DNA from: an uncultured Clostridia bacterium
GTDB lineage: Bacteria; Bacillota; Clostridia; UBA1381
Direction of reading: 5' to 3'
Length of the DNA stretch: 64,000 nt
NCBI GenBank assembly: GCA_934462715.1
Contig: CAKSIJ010000014.1
Location: 1 to 64,000 of the forward strand
Shown here piece after piece: positions 1 through 7,964 of this stretch (within the stretch, counting starts at the first letter, position 1; each line of letters begins with the position of its first letter). The notes beneath the pieces were generated by a model. It had not been told where the DNA came from and did no database searches. It saw only the letters and a program-made list of their open reading frames with translations. The translations under genes were made by a program, and so were the position numbers.

Positions 1-79
1 TGCATAAGGAACGGTCGGAGGAGCTCACGTTGGGAGCGTGTGTGTGACTGGATTCAGTCGATGAAAGGAGATTTGGATA

Positions 80-691
80 ATGAGAAATTTGAAAAAAATG
101 GCTGCTCTCGGTGCAGCTGCTGTTATGGCATTGAGCATGAATGTTTCAGCTTTTGCCGCTGCAACAGGTACGGCAAAAGCGTCTTATTCTGGCGGTAAGG
201 TTCTTCTTAGCAGCCTTGCTGACATTGACGCTACTCATCAGTGGACTGTTGTTGTTATCGACGTTGCTGATCAAAACGCGAATTTAACAGCTGACAAGCT
301 TTACTATATCAATCAGGGTACTTCCGGTGATGCGTTCTGGACTGACGGTATGGGTACTAAGACAGAACTTAAAGACGGAGATTACATAGTTCGTATTGGT
401 GGCGAAACTATTGATACCACTGATAAACTTATTGAAATTCCTTTAAAAGTAAAAAAAGGCGGAACAACTGATCCGGAATATAAATTAGGTGATATTGATG
501 AAGATGGGTACATCGGTTCGCCTGATGCTTTAATCGCGCTTCAGTTAGAAGTTGGATTATATGATGAAAGCACATTAAGCGACAATCAAAAATTAGCAGC
601 AGATGTTGATGCTGATGGATATATTGGTTCGCCTGATGCTCTTGAAATGTTAAGATGTGAGGTTGGTTTATCCGACATCTTATTCAACTAA
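80..691 (+). CDS. Secreted protein with C-terminal dockerin-like domain
   Basis: A 203-residue protein with a clear signal peptide (residues 1-27: basic start, hydrophobic core, Ala-x-Ala end). The middle (about 28-135) matches nothing I recognise. Residues about 140-203 hold two near-identical calcium-loop repeats, DIDEDGYIGSPDA and DVDADGYIGSPDA, each followed by a leucine-rich helix ending in EVGL. This is the duplicated F-hand layout of type I dockerins, which bind cohesins in cellulosome-like assemblies. An AAAGGAG ribosome site lies 9 bases before the ATG. The next gene, 34 bases downstream, encodes a cohesin-like protein, so the two may be partners, although the pairing is inferred. 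The first 79 bases of the window hold only this gene's leader. Confidence 0.85.
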   Translation: MRNLKKMAALGAAAVMALSMNVSAFAAATGTAKASYSGGKVLLSSLADIDATHQWTVVVIDVADQNANLTADKLYYINQGTSGDAFWTDGMGTKTELKDGDYIVRIGGETIDTTDKLIEIPLKVKKGGTTDPEYKLGDIDEDGYIGSPDALIALQLEVGLYDESTLSDNQKLAADVDADGYIGSPDALEMLRCEVGLSDILFN

Positions 692-725
692 TATTTCAAA
701 AAAAATGCTATAGGAGGTTAGTTTT

Positions 726-2003
726 ATGAAATTAACTAAAAAATTAATTTCTTGTGCGAGCGCATTGGCATTAGCTGCTTCAATGTTTACAAGTTTAGTT
801 GCATTTGCAGAAACAGATGTTATTACTCTTGAAAAAAATGCTGCAAGTGCTGGCACAACATTGATAATAGATGCGAAAAGCAATGTAACATCTTCAATGA
901 TGTCTTTAACTGTACAATTGGATCTTGCTCCGATTAAGAATAATATTGATTCTTGTACAGTAACAAGAGGTTCTGTACTCACTGGTAGTGGTATGGGCAA
1001 CTATATTAAAAACACAGGTAAGGCAATATTCAACGATGCCAATGCAATGGGTGGAGCTATAAGTGCGGGTGATGTTCTTGGAACATTTACAATCACATTA
1101 AAAGAAGCTATCACTTCTGATACAGTTGTATCATTAAGCAATCTTATTATGCAGTTAGATTCTGATGGGGACATGTCTGTTGATACAAAGTACAATTTAG
1201 CAGGTAATGCTGGTTGGACTAAAGTTAACACTCCTTCCATCACATTAACAGCAGAGAAAAAGGATCCTACAATCGCATTAGATCCTACATCAGCAACCTT
1301 AAAAATGGGTAAAACTGAAACTGTAACAATAACCGCAACAACAGAAAACTTTGATGGAACAGTTGAATGGAAATCTGATAATGAAAAAGTTGCAACAGTT
1401 GATAAGGGCGTTGTAACAGCAGTTGGCGCAGGCGAAGCTACTATTACAGCTACAGCAGGAACAGCTACAGCTACTTGCAAAATCACAGTAGAACCGGCAG
1501 ATGTACCTGCACCTGTAATCACAGTTAAACCTGATACAGCAGAAATGATTCTTGGTAACACAGTTGAATTAGTTGCAAGCAACGATCAGGATGCTAAACT
1601 CACATACACATATAAGTCATCAAACGATAAGATTGCAACTGTTGACGTTAACGGTGTTGTAAAAGCTGTTGGCGAAGGTCCAGCAACTATCACTGTTTCA
1701 GCTGAGGGTGCTACTTCTGCTGAATGCACAATCAACGTAAGAAAAGCAACAGTTGGTGAAGATTTCACACCAACCGAACTCGGTAAGAAGATTAAGTTCA
1801 TCGGTATGGAACTTTTAGGCGTTGATAGCAGCGACAAGTACGTTTACATTACCAAAGACGGTAAGGAAACAAGAAAGTATGACAAGACTATCGGCGAAAT
1901 CCTCGGTGGCGTATGGGGCGAAGGTACATCTGTTGAAGGCTCAATAGCTATCGGTATAATCACTGCTGATGAGTCAAGTGTATTCAGCTTTGAAATAAAG
2001 TAA
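726..2003 (+). CDS. Secreted cohesin-like protein with two Big2 (Ig-like) domains
   Basis: A 425-residue exported protein with a signal peptide (1-28, ending AFA). Residues about 30-165 have the look of a cohesin or cohesin-like fold: a beta-rich start, a GDVLGTFTITLK strand and a LIMQLDSDGD segment. Two bacterial Ig-like group 2 domains follow (about 178-258 and 263-340), each with the WKSDNEKVATVD or YKSSNDKIATVD core and a GxATITxxA strand. The last 85 residues are unassigned. AGGAGG precedes the ATG. It probably forms one transcript with the dockerin-like gene upstream and the small peptide gene 19 bases downstream. The cohesin call is from pattern only and is less certain than the Big2 domains. 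Confidence 0.8.
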   Translation: MKLTKKLISCASALALAASMFTSLVAFAETDVITLEKNAASAGTTLIIDAKSNVTSSMMSLTVQLDLAPIKNNIDSCTVTRGSVLTGSGMGNYIKNTGKAIFNDANAMGGAISAGDVLGTFTITLKEAITSDTVVSLSNLIMQLDSDGDMSVDTKYNLAGNAGWTKVNTPSITLTAEKKDPTIALDPTSATLKMGKTETVTITATTENFDGTVEWKSDNEKVATVDKGVVTAVGAGEATITATAGTATATCKITVEPADVPAPVITVKPDTAEMILGNTVELVASNDQDAKLTYTYKSSNDKIATVDVNGVVKAVGEGPATITVSAEGATSAECTINVRKATVGEDFTPTELGKKIKFIGMELLGVDSSDKYVYITKDGKETRKYDKTIGEILGGVWGEGTSVEGSIAIGIITADESSVFSFEIK

Positions 2004-2022
2004 GAAAGGTGGAGTAATAACA

Positions 2023-2181
2023 ATGAAAATTTATGAAAAGCCTATGGCAACAATAGAAAAGCTCGAAGTTAATGACGTTATCACCACAAGCGGTATTGAA
2101 AATATATCAAATAATGCTGCCGGAGCAGCTGCTCTTAAAACTGCTGCTGCTGCAGATGAAGCAATAGTTTTCGAGTGGTAA
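2023..2181 (+). CDS. Small 52-residue protein with DVITTSG motif
   Basis: This 52-codon gene begins MKIYEKPMATIEKLEVNDVITTSG and ends in an alanine-rich stretch and AIVFEW. An AAAGGTGGAG ribosome site stands 8 bases before the ATG, and a good terminator follows the stop, so the gene looks real despite its size. Short proteins of the form M-K-x-Y-E-K-P...DVITTSG occur in Clostridia and have no assigned function. There is no signal peptide or membrane segment. The gene closes the operon with the cohesin-like protein. The conserved leader-like front and simple tail could suit a modified peptide, but no modification enzyme lies nearby, so that is speculation. Confidence 0.7.
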   Translation: MKIYEKPMATIEKLEVNDVITTSGIENISNNAAGAAALKTAAAADEAIVFEW

Positions 2182-2198
2182 TTTAAAATTTAACTCAA

Positions 2199-2238
2199 AA
2201 AAATAAGGATCTCCATTTTCGGAGACCCTTGTTTTTTT
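2199..2238. terminator. Bidirectional intrinsic terminator
   Basis: AAGGATCTCC and GGAGACCCTT (one mismatch) pair around ATTTTC and are followed by seven T on the plus strand. On the minus strand the same stem is followed by a run of T, so it can end both the plus-strand peptide operon and the minus-strand recR transcript. Confidence 0.8.
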
Positions 2239-2327
2239 GTCTTTTTTCGGCAAAACGCTTGAAAAACGGTGTGAAATACGGTATAACTTATCCGCTGGAA
2301 ATTTGCATAAAGCCGGCATCATTTCGG

Positions 2328-2921
2328 CTACATGAGCTGTCTGCCCTCTATCGCCTTAATCAACGTCACCTCATCTGCATATTCAATATCTCCGCCCACG
2401 GGGATACCGTGTGCAATTCTGGACACCTTAATATTCATAGGCGAAATCAGCTTTGACAAATACACTGCGGTCGCAGTACCGCTTACCGTTGGGTTTGTTG
2501 CCATAATTACCTCTTTCACATCGCCGGTAAGACGTTCCAAAAGCTCTTTTATCTTAATATCCTCGGGCGAAATTCCGTCCATCGGAGAAAGCGCACCGTG
2601 CAGTACATGGTATAATCCTTTATACTCCTTTGTTTTTTCAATCGCTATAACGTCCTTTGGATTTTCAACCACGCAAATAACGCTTCTGTCCCTATCGTTT
2701 GAAGAACAGATTTTACACGGCATACTGTCGGTAAGATTCTGACAGACAGGGCAAAGGCAAACCTTTTCTTTTGCTTCAACTATCGCACCTGCCATTTTTT
2801 CTGCGTCATTTTTTGACATATTGTCAAGCACGTAAAAAGCAATTCTTTCAGCGCTTTTTCTGCCGATACCGGGTAATTGCGCAAAGCTTTCAATCAAGGC
2901 TTCAATTAAAGGCGGAAACAT
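2328..2921 (-). CDS. recR: Recombination protein RecR
   Basis: RecR of about 197 residues, the usual length. It acts with RecF and RecO to load RecA at single-strand gaps. The N-terminal helix-hairpin-helix (LPGIGRKSAERIAF) is followed by a four-cysteine zinc finger (CLCPVC...CKIC), then a Toprim domain starting VICVVENPKDV and a C-terminal SRIAHGIPVGGDIEYADE motif. I start it at the ATG at 2921; a TTG one codon earlier is slightly better spaced from AGAGG. Its place directly after the YbaB/EbfC and dnaX genes is the conserved Firmicute order. Confidence 0.96.
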   Translation of the reverse strand: MFPPLIEALIESFAQLPGIGRKSAERIAFYVLDNMSKNDAEKMAGAIVEAKEKVCLCPVCQNLTDSMPCKICSSNDRDRSVICVVENPKDVIAIEKTKEYKGLYHVLHGALSPMDGISPEDIKIKELLERLTGDVKEVIMATNPTVSGTATAVYLSKLISPMNIKVSRIAHGIPVGGDIEYADEVTLIKAIEGRQLM

Positions 2922-2939
2922 CAAATCACAAACCTCTCA

Positions 2940-3296
2940 TCAGAATAATCCGGGAATATTTATTCCGCCGGTAACGGCGCTCATTCCTTCGCTCATCATA
3001 TCGTCAGCCTGTTTGATTGCGTCATTTACGGCAACCATAACAAGATCCTCCAGTGTTTCAACATCATCGGGATCTACAACCTCAGGCTTTATTTTAATTG
3101 AAAGAATTTCTTTCTTGCCGCTGACCTTAACTTCAACCATACCGCCGCCGGCAGTTGCTTCTACTGTCTTTTCTTCAAGCTCGGACTGAACTCTTTCCAT
3201 TTCCTCCTGCATTTTCTGCGCCTGCTTCAAAACGCTGTTCATGTTCTTTCCCGTGTTCATTCCCGCACCGCCGCGGAATCCTTTGTACTTTCCCAT
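2940..3296 (-). CDS. Nucleoid-associated protein, YbaB/EbfC family
   Basis: About 118 residues. YbaB/EbfC proteins are small dimeric DNA-binding proteins found between dnaX and recR in many bacteria, as here. The core MNSVLKQAQKMQEEMERVQSELEEKTVEATAGGGMVEVKVSG and the C-terminal LVMVAVNDAIKQADDMM are characteristic. The start MGKYKGFRGG is chosen because GGAG sits 8 bases upstream. An in-frame upstream start (3317) has no ribosome site. It is translated 18 bases ahead of recR. Confidence 0.93.
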   Translation of the reverse strand: MGKYKGFRGGAGMNTGKNMNSVLKQAQKMQEEMERVQSELEEKTVEATAGGGMVEVKVSGKKEILSIKIKPEVVDPDDVETLEDLVMVAVNDAIKQADDMMSEGMSAVTGGINIPGLF

Positions 3297-3434
3297 TTTA
3301 TTTCTCCAATCCGTCATTGATGGAATGACTTTTATTTTATATATAAACCGGCTTGCAAAGCGTTGCCGATCCTCCGCGCACCATCATTCTGCGGTTAAAC
3401 CCTTTCGGGTTATTTAACTTTTTAATATCTGTAG

Positions 3435-5243
3435 TTATTCCGATTTATCCATTTCGGCGTCGTCTAAAAATTCTTCTCTGTCCTCGTTTTCGTCATTGTC
3501 AAACATTCCCTGCTGCACGCTGCTTTCGGTTTTGGCATCACTGCTTTCAACGGCGTTTGCTTTAAGCTTCACAACATCGGGAAATTCCGAAGTGATTGCT
3601 TCCAGAGGATCGCTTTCATCATCATTTACGGCGGATTTGTCATTCACTTCGGGAACATCTGCCGCAGGATTCTGTACCCTGTCGGGAAGCTTATAAATAT
3701 CTATAACTGCGTCCTCAACGTCCTTTTCAAAAGCAATCTTTATTTTAAAGCTTGTCCTTGAATGTTTTGCAAACGATTCCTGCAATCGGTCAAGATACCT
3801 CACCGCAATATCTTTTAATGCCTTTTCATTTTCCTTGAACAAAAGCAGCAAGCCCTCTCCGTCAACGGTCACTCCGCACGATGAAACAACGCTTATCAGA
3901 TACGGACAGTCCCTGCCTATTGCAGCGGCATATTTGCCCCAGTTTTTTGCAGCTATAACAACGGGAGATGAGGAACTCAAAGTTCCCGGAGCTATCGGTA
4001 CAAATAATCTTGCCGATACCTCATCTTTTTTTTTATCCTCTTTTTTTTCTTCTTTTTGCTCTTTTTCCGGCTGCTGTTCTATAACAGTAATTCCGTTTTT
4101 TGCGGCTTCTTCAACCGCCGAAAGTCTGTCGAGCAAAGCCTCCTCCGAGCTGTCAAGCTCCGGTCTTGTCAGCTTCAGCAGTGCAAGCTCATAAATCACT
4201 CTTGGATTTTTAACCCATTTTGCGTCAGATTTTGCCTTTGTTAAAACGGCTACCGCATGAGAAAGCTTTTCAAAGGTTGCTTTCTGTGCCTGTGATTTGA
4301 GCTTTACAAGCAAATCATCGGAATATTCAATCATGCTTTTCGGATCATGAGTGATCTTGCATACAAGCAAATCTCTGAAATGCTTAATAACCGAGTCGCA
4401 GAAAACGTTAAGATCCTTTCCGTCCCTCGTCACGGTATCTATCAGATTCAGAACACGCTCCGAATCATTTTCGATAACTGCACTGCCGAGTCTGAAAAGC
4501 AAATCGCTTTTAGCTATTCCGAGAACCGATGTCACGCTGTCCCTGTCAAGATTCGTTCCGCACGCAGATACGCATCTTTCAAGTATGCTCAATCCGTCAC
4601 GCATAGATCCGTCAGCCATCTGCGCAAGCAGCTCGTATGCGTCGTCGGTTATGTTTATTTCGTCTGCCGCCGCAATTTCTTTCATTCTCACAATTATGTC
4701 GTTCGGTGTGATTCTTCTGAAATCAAATCTTTGACATCTTGACAGAATTGTTTCGGGAATCTTATGCACTTCTGTGGTTGCCAAAATAAAAATAACGTGC
4801 GCCGGAGGTTCTTCGAGCGTTTTTAACAGCGCATTGAAAGCGCCCGTTGTAAGCATATGCACCTCGTCTATAATATACACACGGTATTTTGTCCTTGCGG
4901 CAACGTAGTTAACGTCCTCTCTCAGATCACGTATGTTATCAACACTGTTGTTTGAAGCGGCGTCTATTTCGGTAACGTCCAGAATACTGCCGTTCTGAAT
5001 ACCGCGGCATATTTCACACTCATTGCACGGCGAGCCGTTTTTAGGATTAAGGCAGTTAACCGCTTTTGCAAAAACCTTTGCCGCAGTAGTTTTACCTGTC
5101 CCCCTCGTTCCGCAGAACAAATACGCATGAGATATTCTGTCATTCATTATCTGATTTTTCAAGGTGGTTGTAATATGACTTTGTCCGATTATATCTTCAA
5201 ACACCTGTGGCCGCCATTTACGGTATATTGCCTGATATGCCAA
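3435..5243 (-). CDS. dnaX: DNA polymerase III subunit gamma/tau
   Basis: A 602-residue clamp-loader ATPase that opens the beta clamp and couples the replisome. Walker A is GTRGTGKTT near residue 50, a zinc module CLNPKNGSPCNECEIC follows, then the DEVH Walker B box and the SRC sensor. Domain III ends near residue 370. After a Lys/Glu-rich linker comes a poorly conserved, acidic tau-type tail. The start is TTG, placed 8 bases after GGAGG. A nine-A run at 4026-4034 (codons 404-406) is followed in the -1 frame by AGA TGA, so slippage would give a gamma-like product of about 407 residues. A short GAAA-loop hairpin lies just after the stop. Confidence 0.96.
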   Translation of the reverse strand: MAYQAIYRKWRPQVFEDIIGQSHITTTLKNQIMNDRISHAYLFCGTRGTGKTTAAKVFAKAVNCLNPKNGSPCNECEICRGIQNGSILDVTEIDAASNNSVDNIRDLREDVNYVAARTKYRVYIIDEVHMLTTGAFNALLKTLEEPPAHVIFILATTEVHKIPETILSRCQRFDFRRITPNDIIVRMKEIAAADEINITDDAYELLAQMADGSMRDGLSILERCVSACGTNLDRDSVTSVLGIAKSDLLFRLGSAVIENDSERVLNLIDTVTRDGKDLNVFCDSVIKHFRDLLVCKITHDPKSMIEYSDDLLVKLKSQAQKATFEKLSHAVAVLTKAKSDAKWVKNPRVIYELALLKLTRPELDSSEEALLDRLSAVEEAAKNGITVIEQQPEKEQKEEKKEDKKKDEVSARLFVPIAPGTLSSSSPVVIAAKNWGKYAAAIGRDCPYLISVVSSCGVTVDGEGLLLLFKENEKALKDIAVRYLDRLQESFAKHSRTSFKIKIAFEKDVEDAVIDIYKLPDRVQNPAADVPEVNDKSAVNDDESDPLEAITSEFPDVVKLKANAVESSDAKTESSVQQGMFDNDENEDREEFLDDAEMDKSE

Positions 5244-5291
5244 TTACAACACCTCCTCTGTTTAAGACAGCGATTTTTCAAAAATCAAAAA

Positions 5292-5410
5292 AAGGCTCCA
5301 ACCGAGTTATCCGTAACACATCAAAAAATCCGCTTATTGCTGCTTGGTTCCCCATCTGACAAGGTTCACGGCTTTCAATCGCACGGGCTCGGTCTTCATC
5401 GCCCCAAATT
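5292..5410 (-). ncRNA. ffs: Signal recognition particle RNA (bacterial small type)
   Basis: On the minus strand the conserved SRP apical loop is visible: GTGAACCTTGTCAGATGGGG AACCAAGCAGC followed by AATAAGCGG, the counterpart of the GTCAGG...GGAAGCAGC core that binds Ffh. The ends pair (ACCGAG near 5390 with CTCGGT near 5306; GGGC with GCC), giving one long hairpin of about 110 nt. Seven T follow the 3' end. A consensus promoter lies just upstream. The RNA sits between cinA and dnaX, next to dnaX as in many Firmicutes. Confidence 0.9.
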
Positions 5411-5423
5411 TGCATCTCTATCT

Positions 5424-5452
5424 ATTATAATACAAAATCGCAAAAACTGCAA
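5424..5452 (-). promoter_or_regulatory. Sigma-A promoter of the SRP RNA
   Basis: Minus strand TTGCAG, 17 bp, TATAAT. Transcription would start about 5417, a few bases before the folded SRP RNA. Confidence 0.8.
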
Positions 5453-5470
5453 TAGTTTTTGTAAAAAAAA

Positions 5471-6709
5471 TTATGAATTTTTAATTAATTTCTTTCTGAT
5501 AATGTCAAACACCTCAAGACAAGCCTGTTTTCTCACCGCTTCTCTTGTTCCGGACAGCTGTAATTTGTATACCTCTGTCTTACCGTTTATGCACACTCCC
5601 GTATAAACCAAGCCGACAGGCTTTTCCTTTGTTCCTCCGCCCGGTCCCGCAATTCCGGTAAACACGGCGCATACATTGGCTTTCGATACTCCGTAAAGTC
5701 CGTCCGCCATTTCCCGTGCCGTCTGTTCGCTTACCGCTCCGCAGCTTTTAAGAGTTTCAGGCTTTACCCCGAGAATTTTTGTTTTAGCTTCATTCGCATA
5801 GGTTACATAGCTTTCATTGAGGATGGCGGAACTGCCCGGAATGTCTGTTATATACTTTGCAAACAGTCCCCCGGTACAGCTTTCGGCAGACGCAATTGTC
5901 ATGTTTTTTTCTATCAGCATATGCACAACCGCCTCCGGGAGAGTTTCTCCCTTATCGCTGTAAATCACATCTCCCAGAATTGTTTTGATATTCTCTTTGA
6001 TTTTTGCAACAGCTTTTATGCCCTCCTCCTCAGAGGTGCATTTTGAAGTTATTCTGACCCGAACCCCAGGCGATTCCGCATACGGCGCAACCGTCGGATC
6101 GGAATACTCTGAAATATACTCGTCAAGCAGCTCGCAAACCCTCGATTCGCCCATTCCGAATATTTTCAGATTTTCGGAATAAATCATCAAGTTTGTTTTG
6201 CTTTCAAGATACGGCTTTACACTGAGTAAAAACATTTGTTCCAATTCGTGCGGCGGCCCCGGTAGCATTATAATACTTTTACCGTTATCCTCGATAACGC
6301 AGCCCGGAGCAGTACCGCAGCTGTTCGGAAGAATTACGCACCCTTCCGGCAGCATAGCCTGTTTTATATTACATTCCGGTATTTCGCGTCCCTTTTTTCG
6401 GAGATACTCTTTCATTGACGAAAGACTTTCTTCGTCCAAAATCAGTTTTTTTCCGCAAAATTCCGATATAACCTCTTTTGTAATATCATCCTGCGTAGGT
6501 CCTAAGCCGCCGGTTGCGATTATCAGATCGGATCTTGAAAATGCAAGCTTCAATACGCTTTCAAGCCTTTGAGCATTATCTCCGACAACCGTCTGGTAAA
6601 ACACATTTATACCAAGCTCTGATAATTCGGACGCTATAAATCTTGCGTCGGTGTTTACAATTTCACCGAGCAGCAGCTCTGTTCCCACAGAAATTATTTC
6701 CGCATTCAT
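5471..6709 (-). CDS. cinA: CinA family nicotinamide-nucleotide amidohydrolase
   Basis: 412 residues. The N-terminal COG1058/MoCF-like domain (MNAEIISVGTELLLGEIVNTD; TGGLGPTQDD near residue 66) hydrolyses the pyrophosphate of ADP-ribose-type compounds. The C-terminal amidohydrolase domain (from about 255; ASAESCTGG with the catalytic serine, GIAGPGGGTKEKPVG) deamidates NMN in NAD recycling. Both domains are complete. GAGGG precedes the ATG. The gene stands alone, between a palindromic repeat upstream and the SRP RNA promoter downstream. Confidence 0.95.
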   Translation of the reverse strand: MNAEIISVGTELLLGEIVNTDARFIASELSELGINVFYQTVVGDNAQRLESVLKLAFSRSDLIIATGGLGPTQDDITKEVISEFCGKKLILDEESLSSMKEYLRKKGREIPECNIKQAMLPEGCVILPNSCGTAPGCVIEDNGKSIIMLPGPPHELEQMFLLSVKPYLESKTNLMIYSENLKIFGMGESRVCELLDEYISEYSDPTVAPYAESPGVRVRITSKCTSEEEGIKAVAKIKENIKTILGDVIYSDKGETLPEAVVHMLIEKNMTIASAESCTGGLFAKYITDIPGSSAILNESYVTYANEAKTKILGVKPETLKSCGAVSEQTAREMADGLYGVSKANVCAVFTGIAGPGGGTKEKPVGLVYTGVCINGKTEVYKLQLSGTREAVRKQACLEVFDIIRKKLIKNS

Positions 6710-6754
6710 TTCGATAAACCCTCTTTCGCTGCAATCGTTACTTATCGTTCTTAA

Positions 6755-6860
6755 AAGTCTGAAAGAAAATCGCTCAGAGTACTGCTTTGCAGCGAGCGGT
6801 GCTGTATTATTATACCGCCCCGAGCAAAAAGTAGTGCTATGGGCGATTTTATTCAGACTT
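6755..6860. repeat. Palindromic MITE-like element, copy 1
   Basis: 106 bp with imperfect terminal inverted repeats of about 36 bp. The left arm reads AAGTCTGAAAGAAAATCGC then TACTGCTTTGC. The right arm reads GCAAAAAGTAGTGCTATGG then GCGATTTTATTCAGACTT. A related copy lies at 35589-35771. The right end covers the last codons and stop of the HD-hydrolase gene (AAG TCT GAA TAA), so the element inserted at, or evolved with, the gene's 3' end. It encodes nothing. Transcribed, it would form a long hairpin that could act as a 3' processing or attenuation structure. Confidence 0.75.
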
Positions 6861-7439
6861 CTTGCCCTCTATATAGTAGGTTGCTTCCATATCCGCAACC
6901 GACAATGCAAAAGCAAGCGGGTACATTTCAAACGCACTTCCGACAGAGCGTGCGTCCTCAATTCCCGAAAATCCCATATGATACCTTACGGCAAATGCCT
7001 CCTCACGTGAAAGCCTGATATATCCGTTGATTATATAAACGGATTTTTCACCATGGCCGTACGGCATTTTATCGTCAAATTCATATGTAGGAACAGTGTG
7101 CCAGACGCCTTTTTCGTCCTTTACGTTTCTTGTCCCCTTTTTGTAGCAATTCATCTTGCACAAATCGTGAAGCAGAGAAACAATTGCTACCGTTTCTTCG
7201 GAATAATCCATTTTATACAAATTTTTGCAGCGCTCTCTTTTAAGATAATCCTTCAGACAGTCATATACGTTCAGACTATGTTCAAGCAGTCCGCCCTCAT
7301 ATGAGCCGTGAAATCTTGCGCTTGCCGGCGCAGTAAAAAAATCGGACGATGGTGATGCAAGATAATCCCAAAGCTTATCTGCACCCTCCCGTTTTATTTC
7401 ATTATGATATATTTCCTCAAAACGTTTTCTGTTATCCAT
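6849..7439 (-). CDS. HD-domain hydrolase
   Basis: About 196 residues when started at the ATG at 7439, which has GGAG 9 bases upstream; the reading frame stays open to 7475. The HD metal site is seen in GGLLEHSLNVYDCL (His), VSLLHDLCKMN (His-Asp) and a later DKMPYGHGEKSVY segment, with ALSVADMEATYY near the end. This matches small HD phosphohydrolases seen in clostridial genomes and related phages; the substrate is unknown. The last codons run into the palindromic repeat that also forms the intergenic spacer to cinA. Confidence 0.85.
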   Translation of the reverse strand: MDNRKRFEEIYHNEIKREGADKLWDYLASPSSDFFTAPASARFHGSYEGGLLEHSLNVYDCLKDYLKRERCKNLYKMDYSEETVAIVSLLHDLCKMNCYKKGTRNVKDEKGVWHTVPTYEFDDKMPYGHGEKSVYIINGYIRLSREEAFAVRYHMGFSGIEDARSVGSAFEMYPLAFALSVADMEATYYIEGKKSE

Positions 7440-7503
7440 ACTGAATTTCTCCGTTTCTTTTCGGAAATTCCGCAAGCGGAAATTCCGGTCGAATCATCTA
7501 TGC

Positions 7504-7941
7504 TTATTTATTTTCGAGGGCATGAATCTTGTCGATTCTTTTCTGATGTCTGCCGCCCTCAAACTCTGCGTCAAGCCATGCGTCAATAATTTTAAAAGCA
7601 AGCTCTCTGCCGATAACTCTGCCGCCCATGCAGATTACGTTTGCGTTATTGTGTCTTTTTGTCATTTCCGCACTGTATACGTCATGGCAGTGCGCCGCTC
7701 TGATTCCGTCTATTTTATTTGCCGCAATCGAAATGCCTATACCCGTTCCGCAGACAAGAATCCCCTTATCCGCATCGCCCGAATTTATGGCATTGCATAC
7801 CTTTTCGGCAATGTCGGGATAATCGACGCTGTTTTCATCATAACATCCGAAATCCTTGTATTCAAGACTTCTTTCCTCCAAATGCTTTTTGATGTGTTCC
7901 TTTAACTCAAAACCACCGTGGTCGCTTCCTATTGCTATCAT
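7504..7941 (-). CDS. rpiB: Ribose 5-phosphate isomerase B
   Basis: 145 residues, typical length. RpiB interconverts ribose 5-phosphate and ribulose 5-phosphate in the pentose phosphate pathway. The start MIAIGSDHGGFELK with Asp-His, VCGTGIGISIAANK holding the catalytic cysteine, and HNNANVICMGGRVIG are diagnostic. GAGG lies 8 bases before the ATG. LacA/LacB galactose-6-phosphate isomerases are relatives, but the stand-alone context favours RpiB. Confidence 0.94.
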   Translation of the reverse strand: MIAIGSDHGGFELKEHIKKHLEERSLEYKDFGCYDENSVDYPDIAEKVCNAINSGDADKGILVCGTGIGISIAANKIDGIRAAHCHDVYSAEMTKRHNNANVICMGGRVIGRELAFKIIDAWLDAEFEGGRHQKRIDKIHALENK

Positions 7942-7964
7942 TTTCTTTTCCTCTTTTCTGTTGA

